Positions 27,929-36,818 of a stretch of DNA of 64,000 bases are shown here, in pieces (positions within the stretch are counted from its first letter, which is position 1; each line of letters starts with the position of its first letter). A program made the position numbers and the translations under genes. The notes beneath the pieces were generated by a model that was not told the origin of the DNA, searched no databases, and saw only the letters and a list, made by a program, of their open reading frames with translations. Source of the stretch: Brevinema_A sp051649245 (GTDB lineage: Bacteria > Spirochaetota > Brevinematia > Brevinematales > Brevinemataceae); contig JBOFGS010000012.1 in assembly GCA_051649245.1 (NCBI GenBank), positions 1 through 64,000 of the forward strand. Direction: 5' to 3'.

Positions 27929-29257
27929 TTAAGCGAGTATTTGCCCTTTAAGGACAGCGTTATAGCTTCCAACAATCTCGACAGGAAGTATTTTTCCTAT
28001 CAAATCCGAACTACTATCAACTGTACATACGCTATTTTTGTGTGTTCTTCCAAGGTATTGTTTTTTACCAGTTTCTTGAAAAATACGGTCACTATATTTT
28101 GATTCTCGATCAAAAAGAACGTTTGATATTTCTCCGATTTGCTCAAATAGTAATTCTTTAATAATTTCTCGTTGTGCTTTTACCAATATATCTAAGCGAC
28201 GTAATTTTTCTTCTTCATCTACTTGATCATTAAATAACGCGGCAGGAGTGTTTGGTCTGGTATTGTATCGATACATAAATGCTTCATTAAATCGAATATC
28301 TTTTAAAACACGGAGCGTATCTAAAAATTCGTCTTCTGTTTCACTAGGAAACCCAACAATAATATCTGTGGATAGAATAATATTAGGTCTTATTTTTTTG
28401 ATTGCTGTAATTTTCTCTAAATATTCTTCGATAGTATAATTACGTTTCATTTTTTCAAGAATACGTGTGTTACCGGATTGGTATGGTAGGTGTAAAAACG
28501 GCATGATATTACTGTATTCATTCATCAAATGAATCGTATCAAACAAAAATTCCTTTGGGTGAGATGTTAAAAAAGTAAGTCGTTCCACACCACTATGAGC
28601 TGCAATTGCTTCCAAGAGATCTGCGAAATTTTTACCCTGATCAACATAAGTATCTATTGTCTGACCAAGCAAACAAATTTCTTTAACACCCTCGTCTACT
28701 AATTTTTTTGAATTATCGATAATTTCTTGAAAATTTCTATTTTTCTCTAAACCACGTACCCGAGGTACAATACAGTAGGTGCAAAATTTATTACACCCAT
28801 GAGATACAGGAAGAAAAGCTTTAAATGGATATTCTTTGGATGCTGTAGCAGGCATAAAACTATAAGCAGAACCAAATCCTAGAGAATCTTTTTTTACCTC
28901 AAGATCTTCAATGTAATCCAAACATTCTTCCTTGTTGTATGTCCCCCACAAAATAGATACAATATCAGCAAATTTTTTTTTCACTTCGATACCAATATTC
29001 TCGCTCATACAGCCCATGAGAATAACCTTGATATCTTTATCCAAGTGTTCCCGATTAAGTGTTCTATAATAACCAAGCCGTCCAATAACATGATTTTCGG
29101 CTGTTAAACGTACAGAACAAGTGTTTATAATAATAATATCTGCTTCTTCACCCGAAGAAACTACACGATGTCCACGTTCTATCGCTTTTGTTGCAAGAGA
29201 ATCTGCTTCTGCCAAATTCATCTGACAACCAAAGGTCTCAAAAAATATATTTGCCAT
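27929..29257 (-). CDS. miaB: tRNA methylthiotransferase MiaB
   Basis: MiaB adds the methylthio group to isopentenyl-A37 of tRNAs. The N-terminal domain holds three cysteines (FGCQMN, NTCSV, MGCMSE) that bind one 4Fe-4S cluster. The radical-SAM motif is HGCNKFCTYCIVPRVRG. The C-terminal TRAM domain follows about residue 370. The ATG at 29257 is used because MANIFFETFGCQMN is the usual MiaB start and AGG lies before it; the frame stays open for 27 further residues upstream. The partner miaA is not seen. The gene is 16 bases from tldD. Confidence 0.93.
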   Translation of the reverse strand: MANIFFETFGCQMNLAEADSLATKAIERGHRVVSSGEEADIIIINTCSVRLTAENHVIGRLGYYRTLNREHLDKDIKVILMGCMSENIGIEVKKKFADIVSILWGTYNKEECLDYIEDLEVKKDSLGFGSAYSFMPATASKEYPFKAFLPVSHGCNKFCTYCIVPRVRGLEKNRNFQEIIDNSKKLVDEGVKEICLLGQTIDTYVDQGKNFADLLEAIAAHSGVERLTFLTSHPKEFLFDTIHLMNEYSNIMPFLHLPYQSGNTRILEKMKRNYTIEEYLEKITAIKKIRPNIILSTDIIVGFPSETEDEFLDTLRVLKDIRFNEAFMYRYNTRPNTPAALFNDQVDEEEKLRRLDILVKAQREIIKELLFEQIGEISNVLFDRESKYSDRIFQETGKKQYLGRTHKNSVCTVDSSSDLIGKILPVEIVGSYNAVLKGQILA

Positions 29258-29288
29258 AACGCTACCTAAAATTTTTTTACTTTTATAT

Positions 29289-30449
29289 CTAAGAAGTTGC
29301 AGAGGAAAAAGGAGGTCCCGATGCTCTGAATACCTCAAATGTGAGAGCTTTGATGATCACACGATTGTCAGGAGTCATCCCATCAAAATGACCGGTGACT
29401 GTAACATCTTCCCCATTGAAATAATGGATTCGAGGGTTATGAGTAGTGATTTCTACTGCTGCAATGCCCTCTACTTTTTTGCCGTCGATAAAATTGATTA
29501 ATAAATCAAATGTTAATAATTTTCGTGTTTTATGCAGATTAGTGGTTAGACCTTTCCATCTGAGCACCACACCTTTATAAAGAGCCGGAGCTGATGCGAT
29601 TTCAGCGTATGTAGGTATGTAATCGATATTATCAGGAGTTGCCTCCGGAATGAAAGCTTCTAAGATTGACACACGTTCTTTAACAGCTACACCTGCATTT
29701 GAAGCCAATAATTCATTGGCAAGAATTCGAGATCTATTGGGTTGTTTTGCATTAAGAGCTTTTTTCAGCTCTTCAAATTTTCGTAAAATAACCTCTTCAG
29801 ATAGTACAATACGATAATTTTCTCTTGAGTTTATGATTTGATCCATATCTTTAATTTCAAAATCATTAATGGGAGTGACGATCACCTTTTCAAATCTAAA
29901 AATAGTGTCTAAAATACGATACACAGGATTCCAAATAGCACGAAGCATGAACAAAAACAAGAACATCATCGCAAACGTAGCAACTATTTTTTTATGATAA
30001 AACAATGTTCCCCATGTGATAGGCATAGTCAGTTGAATTAACGGTAAGATAGATATTGTTTTTGCATGTTCACGATCGTTGGTATGGCGAATATGTTCTA
30101 ATGTTTTTTGAAGCAAAGGATCTTTAGGTAAAATTTCTAACGCATTGAGAATTATTTCGGTAGCCTGAGAAACTTTACCTGATTTTAAATGCAACAAAGC
30201 AATAAAATTATATATCTCAGGATCTGTAGTTGCACTAGGTTTTATTTCTTCGAGATATTCAAGAGCCTCTCCGAATGACTCATCCATCATACTGCAAAAA
30301 GCTAATCCTTTAGCGGCATTGATGTCTTGAGGGTTGACCTTATAGATGCCACGCCATATTTTTGATGCTTGTTGATAATTCCCTTTATAAAAGAAACAGA
30401 TCGCTTTAGCACTATTTCCTGTTACGAATCCCTTTGAAATAATCTTCAT
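29289..30449 (-). CDS. TPR protein with a membrane segment
   Basis: The first ~140 residues hold three to four TPR-like helix pairs (KAICFFYKGNYQQASKIW, AAKGLAFCSMMDESFGEALE, FIALLHLKSGKVSQATEI). A hydrophobic segment follows at about 160-185 and then a helical and beta-rich C-terminal part that includes VTVTGHFDGMTPDNRVII, which may be an OB-like fold. AAGGAG precedes the ATG. It is the first gene of the miaB-tldD run. Function unknown; a scaffold role at the membrane is a guess. Confidence 0.65.
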   Translation of the reverse strand: MKIISKGFVTGNSAKAICFFYKGNYQQASKIWRGIYKVNPQDINAAKGLAFCSMMDESFGEALEYLEEIKPSATTDPEIYNFIALLHLKSGKVSQATEIILNALEILPKDPLLQKTLEHIRHTNDREHAKTISILPLIQLTMPITWGTLFYHKKIVATFAMMFLFLFMLRAIWNPVYRILDTIFRFEKVIVTPINDFEIKDMDQIINSRENYRIVLSEEVILRKFEELKKALNAKQPNRSRILANELLASNAGVAVKERVSILEAFIPEATPDNIDYIPTYAEIASAPALYKGVVLRWKGLTTNLHKTRKLLTFDLLINFIDGKKVEGIAAVEITTHNPRIHYFNGEDVTVTGHFDGMTPDNRVIIKALTFEVFRASGPPFSSATS

Positions 30450-30526
30450 GGACTCTCCTTATGTTGATAAGTCTTATCAATATTATAACTTATTTTTATG
30501 ATAAATTCAAAATCTACACTTAATTT

Positions 30527-30555
30527 TTGACAAGATATTTTTTTTACGTTATTAT
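30527..30555 (+). promoter_or_regulatory. Promoter of the Bat gene pair
   Basis: TTGACA (30527-30532), 17 bases, TATTAT (30550-30555), about 50 bases ahead of the start. Confidence 0.7.
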
Positions 30556-30604
30556 ATAAGATACTCTTTGGATATAAATATAAATTATGTAGGGAGAATT
30601 TTTA

Positions 30605-31519
30605 ATGAAATATGTGACAATCTTGTTATTGTTAATTCATATGCCTTTATTTTCAAAAGATACTGATATTGTAACAAATGATCTTGTAACGTACAATATC
30701 AATACCACTAATTTCCAAATTGGCAAGACGTTTTCAATAGAATATCTTATGCCTCAAAATATTTCTCAAATTATTTCTATAGATACTAACATTAAAGCAT
30801 TGGCAGATATGGAGCTTATCTTGACCAATAGTAGTATGACTTCTTTTAAAATTGATGCAGTCAGTTATTCTCCTGTACCTCATCCTATGCCCTCTATTTT
30901 GGTTACAGCATTAGACAAGAATGGAAATACCAATCAATTTTATACCCCTAGTTTTCAAATTTCTATTGCAAATGAAATCACCAATCAAAAAGAATTAGCG
31001 TTTATTGATATTGAAAAGCCTTTTTTTGTGTTTGATTGGCTGTGGGTTATTATTTTATTAGGTATTTTAGGTATAGGTGTTTTAATTTATTCTTTGAAAA
31101 ACTATAAAAAAATGACAGTAAAAAAAGAACCACAAATAATTATTGATCCTTTTGAACTTATGAATACACGTATTAAAGAACTAAAGGTTCAGCAAAAATC
31201 ATTAAATGAAGAAAACTATAAAGAATTTTTTGTTTCTGTATCAGAGATTGTTCGTGAATTTTTGTCTCAAACAATCATTCCTTTAGCACTTGAAACACCA
31301 ACACGTGAATTATTAAAAATATTAAAAGATATTAAAACACAGGAAGAATTATTTGATATTATTCAATTTGTCATGCGTAGCACAGATAGGGCAAAATATG
31401 CAAAACAAATTTTTACAGATGATAGAATAGATGAAGTTGTTCGAGCAACAGAACAACTTCTAGTATTAATCCGTAAGAAATATCAACAGGAGAAAGAGAA
31501 TGAACTTCGAAAATCCTAA
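30605..31519 (+). CDS. Bat-operon membrane protein
   Basis: The 304-residue protein has a signal peptide (MKYVTILLLLIHMPLFSK), an extracytoplasmic beta-rich domain, a membrane helix at about 143-165 and a cytoplasmic helical tail. This is the layout of the protein encoded between the DUF58 and VWA genes in the spirochaetal bat (aerotolerance) operon. It overlaps the VWA gene by 20 bases. The MoxR ATPase and DUF58 genes normally found upstream are absent here. Confidence 0.7.
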   Translation: MKYVTILLLLIHMPLFSKDTDIVTNDLVTYNINTTNFQIGKTFSIEYLMPQNISQIISIDTNIKALADMELILTNSSMTSFKIDAVSYSPVPHPMPSILVTALDKNGNTNQFYTPSFQISIANEITNQKELAFIDIEKPFFVFDWLWVIILLGILGIGVLIYSLKNYKKMTVKKEPQIIIDPFELMNTRIKELKVQQKSLNEENYKEFFVSVSEIVREFLSQTIIPLALETPTRELLKILKDIKTQEELFDIIQFVMRSTDRAKYAKQIFTDDRIDEVVRATEQLLVLIRKKYQQEKENELRKS

Positions 31520-32558
31520 ATATCTTTTACTATTATTAGTGATTCCTCTTTATCTTTTTTTGAAATATACTAAATACGGAAAGTATTTTTTTCGTAATGC
31601 CACATTTCCTTTTTCTTCGATTTCTTTGGTTTCTATAAAAAAAGATTTATTTGCTGTGGTTGTACATATTCTACGTGAAGTCCTGTTGTTATCACTTATT
31701 AGTGTGTTGATTGTGGCGTTGGCTCGTCCACGAGGTGGGTCAGCAATTACCTCTGAAAATAATCTTGGTGTTGATATTGTTTTATTGACCGATCTATCGG
31801 GTAGTATGGCTTTTGTCGATAATATGCCTAGTGATGCTAAGCGTGTCCGTGTAATGGGTACTGAGATTTTTGTAGATGAAAATGGTAATATCAGTAAGCA
31901 CTCTCGTCTTGAAATCGCAAAACGTGTGATGAAAAATTATATTAATAAACAAAATTTTAATAGAATTGCCCTAGTATTTTTTGCAAGCTATGCTCTTACA
32001 AAAGCACCATTGACCACAGACAAAGGTCTACTATTACAAGTAGTTCAAGATATTTCATTTTTTGACGAAGGATCAACTGCTATTGGGACAGGATTATTAA
32101 CAGCACTCAATAGAATTCGTAATTCTAGTGCTAAAAGTAAGGTTATTATTTTGCTGACAGATGGAATTAATAATGCAGGAATTATTGATCCTATTTCTGC
32201 TGCAAATGTTGCACGAGAGTTAGGGATTAAAATTTATACCATTGGAATTGGTAATACCGGTGGAACATTCCAAGTTGCGGATAACAGTGGAAAGTCTTAT
32301 CATTATATAGTTAGTGAAGACTACGATCCTGATACATTAGAAGAAATTGCCAATATCACAGGGGGGAAATTTTTTGCTGCAACCAATGAAACGACTCTGC
32401 AAGATGTTTATGATGAAATTGATAGTCTTGAAAAAAGTGAGTTTTCTGTTAAAAGACGTGTTCTTTATGAAGAAAAGTTTAAAGCTTGGCTTAATACCGC
32501 CATGGCATTGATGATCTTATGGTTAATATTAAATTTTGTAGTTGTCAAAATCCCTTAA
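31500..32558 (+). CDS. Bat-type von Willebrand factor A protein
   Basis: A membrane-anchored VWA protein of the BatA/BatB family: two membrane helices at the N-terminus (about 8-25 and 55-75), a VWA domain at about 90-310, and a final helix. The metal-ion site (MIDAS) DLSGSMAF and the later TDGINNAG are intact, so it should bind a divalent cation and a ligand protein. Members are linked to oxidative stress tolerance and envelope integrity, mostly by genetics. It overlaps the preceding gene and ends in a symmetric terminator. A second VWA gene and batC/batD are not present. Confidence 0.85.
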   Translation: MNFENPKYLLLLLVIPLYLFLKYTKYGKYFFRNATFPFSSISLVSIKKDLFAVVVHILREVLLLSLISVLIVALARPRGGSAITSENNLGVDIVLLTDLSGSMAFVDNMPSDAKRVRVMGTEIFVDENGNISKHSRLEIAKRVMKNYINKQNFNRIALVFFASYALTKAPLTTDKGLLLQVVQDISFFDEGSTAIGTGLLTALNRIRNSSAKSKVIILLTDGINNAGIIDPISAANVARELGIKIYTIGIGNTGGTFQVADNSGKSYHYIVSEDYDPDTLEEIANITGGKFFAATNETTLQDVYDEIDSLEKSEFSVKRRVLYEEKFKAWLNTAMALMILWLILNFVVVKIP

Positions 32559-32576
32559 AAAACAATATAAATTAAA

Positions 32577-32604
32577 TAAAAGCACAAAAATTTTTGTGCT
32601 TTTA
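32577..32604. terminator. Bidirectional terminator between the Bat pair and the ankyrin gene
   Basis: AAAAGCACAAAAA pairs with TTTTTGTGCTTTT in a perfect palindrome, followed by a T tract on the plus strand. Confidence 0.88.
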
Positions 32605-32895
32605 TTTTTTTTCTTGGTATTCTGTTTTTGCTCCATGATCAATCAATAATCTTGCGATTTTAGTATTCCCTTTTTTTGCTGCGATCATCAGAGCGGAAAC
32701 ATCACCTTCAGCAGTGATATTTGGATCGGCACCATGATCCAGCAACATCTTTACCAGATCTAAATTTTCTTCTTGAACTGCAACCATCAGAGCTGTGGCA
32801 CCCATCATGAATTGTTCATTAGGATTAGTTCCCTCTTCTAAGATTTTTTTTACTATTTCTATGTTATTTGTCATTGTTGCTGATAATAAATCCAT
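32602..32895 (-). CDS. Small ankyrin-repeat protein
   Basis: The 97 residues hold about two and a half ankyrin repeats: GATALMVAVQEENLDLVKML and VSALMIAAKKGNTKIARLLI, each followed by a DHGA turn. There is no signal peptide. It probably mediates protein contact; no partner is evident. AGGAT precedes the start, and the gene is 2 bases after the stop of the upstream gene. Confidence 0.82.
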   Translation of the reverse strand: MDLLSATMTNNIEIVKKILEEGTNPNEQFMMGATALMVAVQEENLDLVKMLLDHGADPNITAEGDVSALMIAAKKGNTKIARLLIDHGAKTEYQEKK

Positions 32896-32897
32896 TG

Positions 32898-33254
32898 TTA
32901 TCGATCCTGAGCAAGTGTTTGTAATTTTTTGTCAAAACGTTTTATGATAGATAAAAGTATTTCTCTGTCATAATGTTCTACAAACGTACTATAGTCTTTA
33001 GATTTACGAAGAGCTATTTCAATATCTTTTAGTAGCATGTTTTCTTCTGCAGAACAAGTGATTCCTAATTCACTCATAATATTAGGAATTGATTTATGAG
33101 AAACACCGTTATGCATATAACAATGCGTATCTCGGATCGTTTTGGCAATCATTTCAGGAACAAGATATGAATGTGCTTCAATATCATCATACAAGTAATA
33201 AATTGTTTTTATCCTATTTGTTAACGTATCAAAAATATTATGCTTGTTGTTCAT
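32898..33254 (-). CDS. Hypothetical helical protein
   Basis: I do not recognise this 118-residue protein. It is predicted to be helical, soluble and without motifs. It overlaps the ymdB gene by 17 bases and is followed by the ankyrin gene after 2 bases, so the three are one operon. Confidence 0.6.
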   Translation of the reverse strand: MNNKHNIFDTLTNRIKTIYYLYDDIEAHSYLVPEMIAKTIRDTHCYMHNGVSHKSIPNIMSELGITCSAEENMLLKDIEIALRKSKDYSTFVEHYDREILLSIIKRFDKKLQTLAQDR

Positions 33255-34119
33255 TGGTGTCCTCTTTTGGATTGTTAGGATCTTCTTGTAAATTGTTAAT
33301 TGCTGGGAGGATGATGGAAAATTTTGAAATAAAGACAGTTTGTCCTGTTTTTGGACAAATGTCTGCTACAATACCAGAACTAATCCGTTCTCCTATTGTT
33401 TCAGTTTGGTGACGGTGTGGTTCACCATAAATTGTTTTTTTGATTGCCGGAGCAATTTGGAATCCTAAAATAGAATCACGGGTGCCTGTCATACCAAGAT
33501 CTGTAATATACCCTGTGCCTTTAGCGAGAATTCTATCGTCTGCTGTAGGCACATGGGTATGTGTGCCCCATACCAGACTAGCCATTCCGTCTAAAAATCG
33601 ACCCATAATTAATTTTTCTGATGTTGCTTCTGCATGAATATCAACAGCAATCATGGTAATACCCACAGATTTTAGTTTTTTGATTTGGTCGTAGACAGCA
33701 TGAAAAGGACAATCTGATGGATTCATAAATAAACGTCCTAGGACATTGATGACGGCAAATTGTCCGAGACGTGTTGAGATAATAGCTACTCCATTTCCAG
33801 GATTTTCACGAGGTAAGTTTAGTGGTCGAGCAATATGATTAAAATCTTTTATACGGTAGCGAAGTACTTGTTTATCCCACACATGATTGCCCATAGTTAT
33901 AAGATCGATCCCATAGGATTGAATTTCTTGAGCATGCTTTGGTGTAAGACCAAAACCGTGAGATGCATTTTCTGCGTTGGCAATCAGTAAATCTGCCTCC
34001 CATTTTTGTTTAAGTTCTGGGGCAAGTTCTTGGATAGCAGATCGACCTGCAACACCTGTTATATCTCCAAACGCAATAATACGTAAAGTTTGTTCATTTT
34101 TATTTGGAATGTTAGACAT
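33238..34119 (-). CDS. ymdB: YmdB-family metallophosphoesterase
   Basis: YmdB proteins are di-iron calcineurin-like phosphodiesterases (TIGR00282) that hydrolyse 2',3'-cyclic nucleotides and affect lifestyle switches in Bacillus. The metal-site residues are visible: FGDITGVAGR, NAENASHGFGLT, TMGNHVWDK, VDIHAEATSEK and WGTHTHVPTAD. At 293 residues there is a C-terminal tail of about 30 residues beyond the usual end that is rich in Asn, Glu and Pro. The ymdA (rny) partner is not adjacent. Confidence 0.9.
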   Translation of the reverse strand: MSNIPNKNEQTLRIIAFGDITGVAGRSAIQELAPELKQKWEADLLIANAENASHGFGLTPKHAQEIQSYGIDLITMGNHVWDKQVLRYRIKDFNHIARPLNLPRENPGNGVAIISTRLGQFAVINVLGRLFMNPSDCPFHAVYDQIKKLKSVGITMIAVDIHAEATSEKLIMGRFLDGMASLVWGTHTHVPTADDRILAKGTGYITDLGMTGTRDSILGFQIAPAIKKTIYGEPHRHQTETIGERISSGIVADICPKTGQTVFISKFSIILPAINNLQEDPNNPKEDTNEQQA

Positions 34120-34227
34120 TCTATCCTCACAATGATTGAATATTTATTATTTTTATATTAAAATATTATACAATATTTTAATTATTTTGTATACAATTAT
34201 GAAGCGATTATTCTTAAGGGATGATAT

Positions 34228-35355
34228 ATGAAAATAGCACTAGCTCATGAATGGCTTGTAACGATGGGTGGCGCAGAAAATGTTTTGGAACAAATGAGCA
34301 AACTCTACACAAAAGCTCCTATTTATACATTATTTGCAGATAAAAATGAAGTTAACAAAAGATTGGCGATAAATACAGAGATTATAACCAGTTCTATGCA
34401 GCATATCCCTATGATTAATAAGATTTATCGTAAATTACCAAACCTCTTTCCAAAAGCAGTAGAAGAGTTTGATTTTAGGGAGTATGATATTGTTTTGTCA
34501 TCGTCTCATGCTGTTATGAAAGGATTGCTTACCGATGCAAAGACGTGTCATATTTGTTATATGCATACACCAATGAGATATATTTGGGATTTGACGCATG
34601 AATATCTAGAACAAGCAAATTTTCCTTGGCCTCTCTCGTGGTATACAAAAAATATTTTTCATTATCTTCGAAATTGGGATAGTGCCTCGGCATTGAGACC
34701 TGATTATTTAATTGCCAATTCTCATTTTATTAAAAATCGAATCCGAAAAATATATCGTCGTGATGCTGTGGTTATTTATCCTCCTGTAGAACTAAGTGAT
34801 AAAATATATACAAATAAAGAAAATTATTTTGTCACAGCGTCTCGTCATGTGCCTTATAAAAATATTCCGTTAATTGCAGCAGCGTTTGCAAAGATGAAGG
34901 ACAAAAAGTTAGTGATTTTGGGAGATGGACCTGATGCCAAAAAAGTTGCTGAAATTGCTCGGAATGCCCCAAATATCGAATATCTTGGTTATCAGAACAA
35001 ATCAATATTGATGGAAACAATCGGCAAGGCAAAAGCCTTTGTGTTTGCTGCAGAAGAAGATTTTGGAATCCTGCCTGTTGAAGCTCAAAGCTTAGGAACA
35101 CCTGTTATTGCTTTTGGGGTAGGAGGATCCTGTGAAACAGTACAAGAAAATGTCACAGGACTATTTTTTATGGAACAAACAATTGATTCTATGGAACAAG
35201 CTGTTCGACGTTTTGAGTTGGAAGAAGATAAGTTTGATCCTTTGACTATTGCAGCATATAGTCAAAAATTTTCTGTGGAACGTTTCCAAAAAGAATTGGA
35301 TTTATTTGTACAAGAATCTTATAAACAATTTTTAATAAATAATGATATTAAATGA
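34228..35355 (+). CDS. Family 4 glycosyltransferase
   Basis: A GT-B fold transferase of 375 residues. The N-terminal domain opens with LAHEWLVTMGGAENVLEQM, a motif typical of mannosyl- or rhamnosyl-type GT4 enzymes of surface polysaccharide synthesis. The nucleotide-sugar domain contains VILGDGPDAKKV and the EX7E-like block AAEEDFGILPVEAQSLGTPVIA. The acceptor cannot be told. It stands alone, with no other polysaccharide gene near. Confidence 0.85.
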   Translation: MKIALAHEWLVTMGGAENVLEQMSKLYTKAPIYTLFADKNEVNKRLAINTEIITSSMQHIPMINKIYRKLPNLFPKAVEEFDFREYDIVLSSSHAVMKGLLTDAKTCHICYMHTPMRYIWDLTHEYLEQANFPWPLSWYTKNIFHYLRNWDSASALRPDYLIANSHFIKNRIRKIYRRDAVVIYPPVELSDKIYTNKENYFVTASRHVPYKNIPLIAAAFAKMKDKKLVILGDGPDAKKVAEIARNAPNIEYLGYQNKSILMETIGKAKAFVFAAEEDFGILPVEAQSLGTPVIAFGVGGSCETVQENVTGLFFMEQTIDSMEQAVRRFELEEDKFDPLTIAAYSQKFSVERFQKELDLFVQESYKQFLINNDIK

Positions 35356-35385
35356 TAAAAATTATCAACTTGGAGGATCTTTTTG

Positions 35386-36438
35386 ATGATTCAACAAAAA
35401 ATTCAAAATATTTTTAACAACATCGTAGAACCAAGAACTCGGAAAAAACTTTCTGAATTAACAACAATCCATTCTGTTTCTGAAGAAAATAATTTGGTGA
35501 GAATTCATTTAGTGGTTGACCATATTACTTCTAGTGAAAAAACAGTATTGCGTAAGTTTGTCGAAGATGAGCTCACAAAAGAAGGTATAGAAGCCTTAGT
35601 TAGTATTGTTACTGCAGATCATTTAACTCCTCACGTAAAAAAAACAGAATCTGCACAATTTATTCCTTCAGAAATTTTAAGCAAATTTAAAAAAATTATT
35701 GCTGTTTACTCTACAAAAGGTGGGGTAGGAAAATCTACGATTGCTGTAGAATTGGCATTAGAGTTAGCTCAAAAAGGTTTGAAAACTGCACTGATAGATT
35801 TAGATGCCTATGGTCCTAGTGTTCCTAGAATTTTAGGTGTAAAAGATCATGCTCATATTTCTGGAGAATCTTTTCTTCCTTTTTCCCTAAAAGGACTGGA
35901 TATGATTAGTGTAGGTTCCTTAATTCCTGATGTTGATTCAGCACTAATTTGGAGAGCACCTGTGGTGAATAGTGCTATCCGTCAGCTATTTACTGATGTG
36001 GCATGGGCTGATCATTATGATGTTCTCGTGCTAGATATGCCTCCTGGAACAGGTGACATTCCTATTTCTGTTGCTCAGAATATACCTCTTGATACTCTTA
36101 TTGCTGTGTCTACACCTCATGGAAGTTCTTTGGAAGATACAGTTAAAGGGATTGCGATGTTTAGAAAATTTCATTGTGATATTCTAGGCTTGGTCTATAA
36201 TATGGGGTCAGTAATTTGTGAAGAATGCCATAAATTAATTCCTATTTATCCTAGAAATAAAGAATTTGAAAATCTATTAATGAAATATGATGTTAAAGAA
36301 ATTGCAGATTTACCTTTAGATGGTCACATTGCTCAATATGCTGATCATGGAGAAATGGAAAAAATTGATTCTGAAGGGTTATGGAAAAAAGAATTTCAAA
36401 AGATCACTGAATTAGTGATAAAAAAGTTATTTATATAA
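35386..36438 (+). CDS. mrp: Mrp/NBP35-family iron-sulfur carrier ATPase
   Basis: Mrp (ApbC) binds a 4Fe-4S cluster between monomers and delivers it to target enzymes. The deviant Walker A KGGVGKST is at about residue 112. The cluster-binding CxxC is CEEC in VICEECHK. The N-terminal ~90 residues form the DUF59/MIP18-like domain (RKKLSELTTIHSV). The 350-residue length is standard. GGAGG (35372-35376) lies nine bases before the ATG at 35386; a TTG at 35383 is an alternative start. It is directly upstream of the tRNA-Phe gene. Confidence 0.9.
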   Translation: MIQQKIQNIFNNIVEPRTRKKLSELTTIHSVSEENNLVRIHLVVDHITSSEKTVLRKFVEDELTKEGIEALVSIVTADHLTPHVKKTESAQFIPSEILSKFKKIIAVYSTKGGVGKSTIAVELALELAQKGLKTALIDLDAYGPSVPRILGVKDHAHISGESFLPFSLKGLDMISVGSLIPDVDSALIWRAPVVNSAIRQLFTDVAWADHYDVLVLDMPPGTGDIPISVAQNIPLDTLIAVSTPHGSSLEDTVKGIAMFRKFHCDILGLVYNMGSVICEECHKLIPIYPRNKEFENLLMKYDVKEIADLPLDGHIAQYADHGEMEKIDSEGLWKKEFQKITELVIKKLFI

Positions 36439-36467
36439 TTTTTATACGATAAAAATTTCAAAAAATA

Positions 36468-36496
36468 TTGACAAACGAAATGAAATATTATATAAT
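36468..36496 (+). promoter_or_regulatory. Promoter of tRNA-Phe
   Basis: TTGACA (36468-36473), exactly 17 bases, TATAAT (36491-36496): a full consensus vegetative promoter 29 bases before the tRNA. Confidence 0.93.
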
Positions 36497-36524
36497 ATAA
36501 AACATAAAAAATATTTTTTGTGGA

Positions 36525-36597
36525 GCCGAAATAGCTCAGTAGGTAGAGCAGAGGACTGAAAATCCTCGTGTCGGTGGTTCGATTCCGCCTTTCGGCA
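36525..36597 (+). tRNA. trnF: tRNA-Phe (anticodon GAA)
   Basis: The cloverleaf is complete. The acceptor arm GCCGAAA (36525-36531) pairs with TTTCGGC (36590-36596), the D arm is AGCTCAG.GGTAGAGC, the anticodon loop CTGAAAA has GAA for Phe, and the T arm is GGTGGTTCGATTCCGCC. The 3' CCA is not encoded and must be added by the CCA enzyme. A small hairpin (TTGGATA/TATCCAA, 36611-36630) without a T tract follows, so the transcript may continue into rpmH. Confidence 0.97.
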
Positions 36598-36652
36598 AGT
36601 TAACTTGTTTTTGGATATTAAGTTATCCAAATGATAAAATTTGGAGAAATTT

Positions 36653-36787
36653 ATGAAACGTACTTGGCAGCCTTCTAAAATTAAAAGAGCTCGTAAGCAT
36701 GGTTTTCGTGCTCGTATGGCAGATCGTCATGGAAGAAAAATACTTTCCCGTCGTCGAGCTAAAGGTCGTGCGCGTTTAACGGTTTAA
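36653..36787 (+). CDS. rpmH: Ribosomal protein L34
   Basis: L34 is a short, very basic protein of the large ribosomal subunit. The 44 codons begin MKRTWQPSKIKRARKHGFRA and end with RRRAKGRARLTV, the standard sequence. GGAG lies 6 bases before the ATG. The gene is followed after 31 bases by rnpA, the universal order, but dnaA, usually divergent from rpmH, is replaced here by tRNA-Phe and mrp. Confidence 0.96.
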   Translation: MKRTWQPSKIKRARKHGFRARMADRHGRKILSRRRAKGRARLTV

Positions 36788-36818
36788 ATTTTGTAATGCT
36801 ATTACTAGGAAGAGAGAA

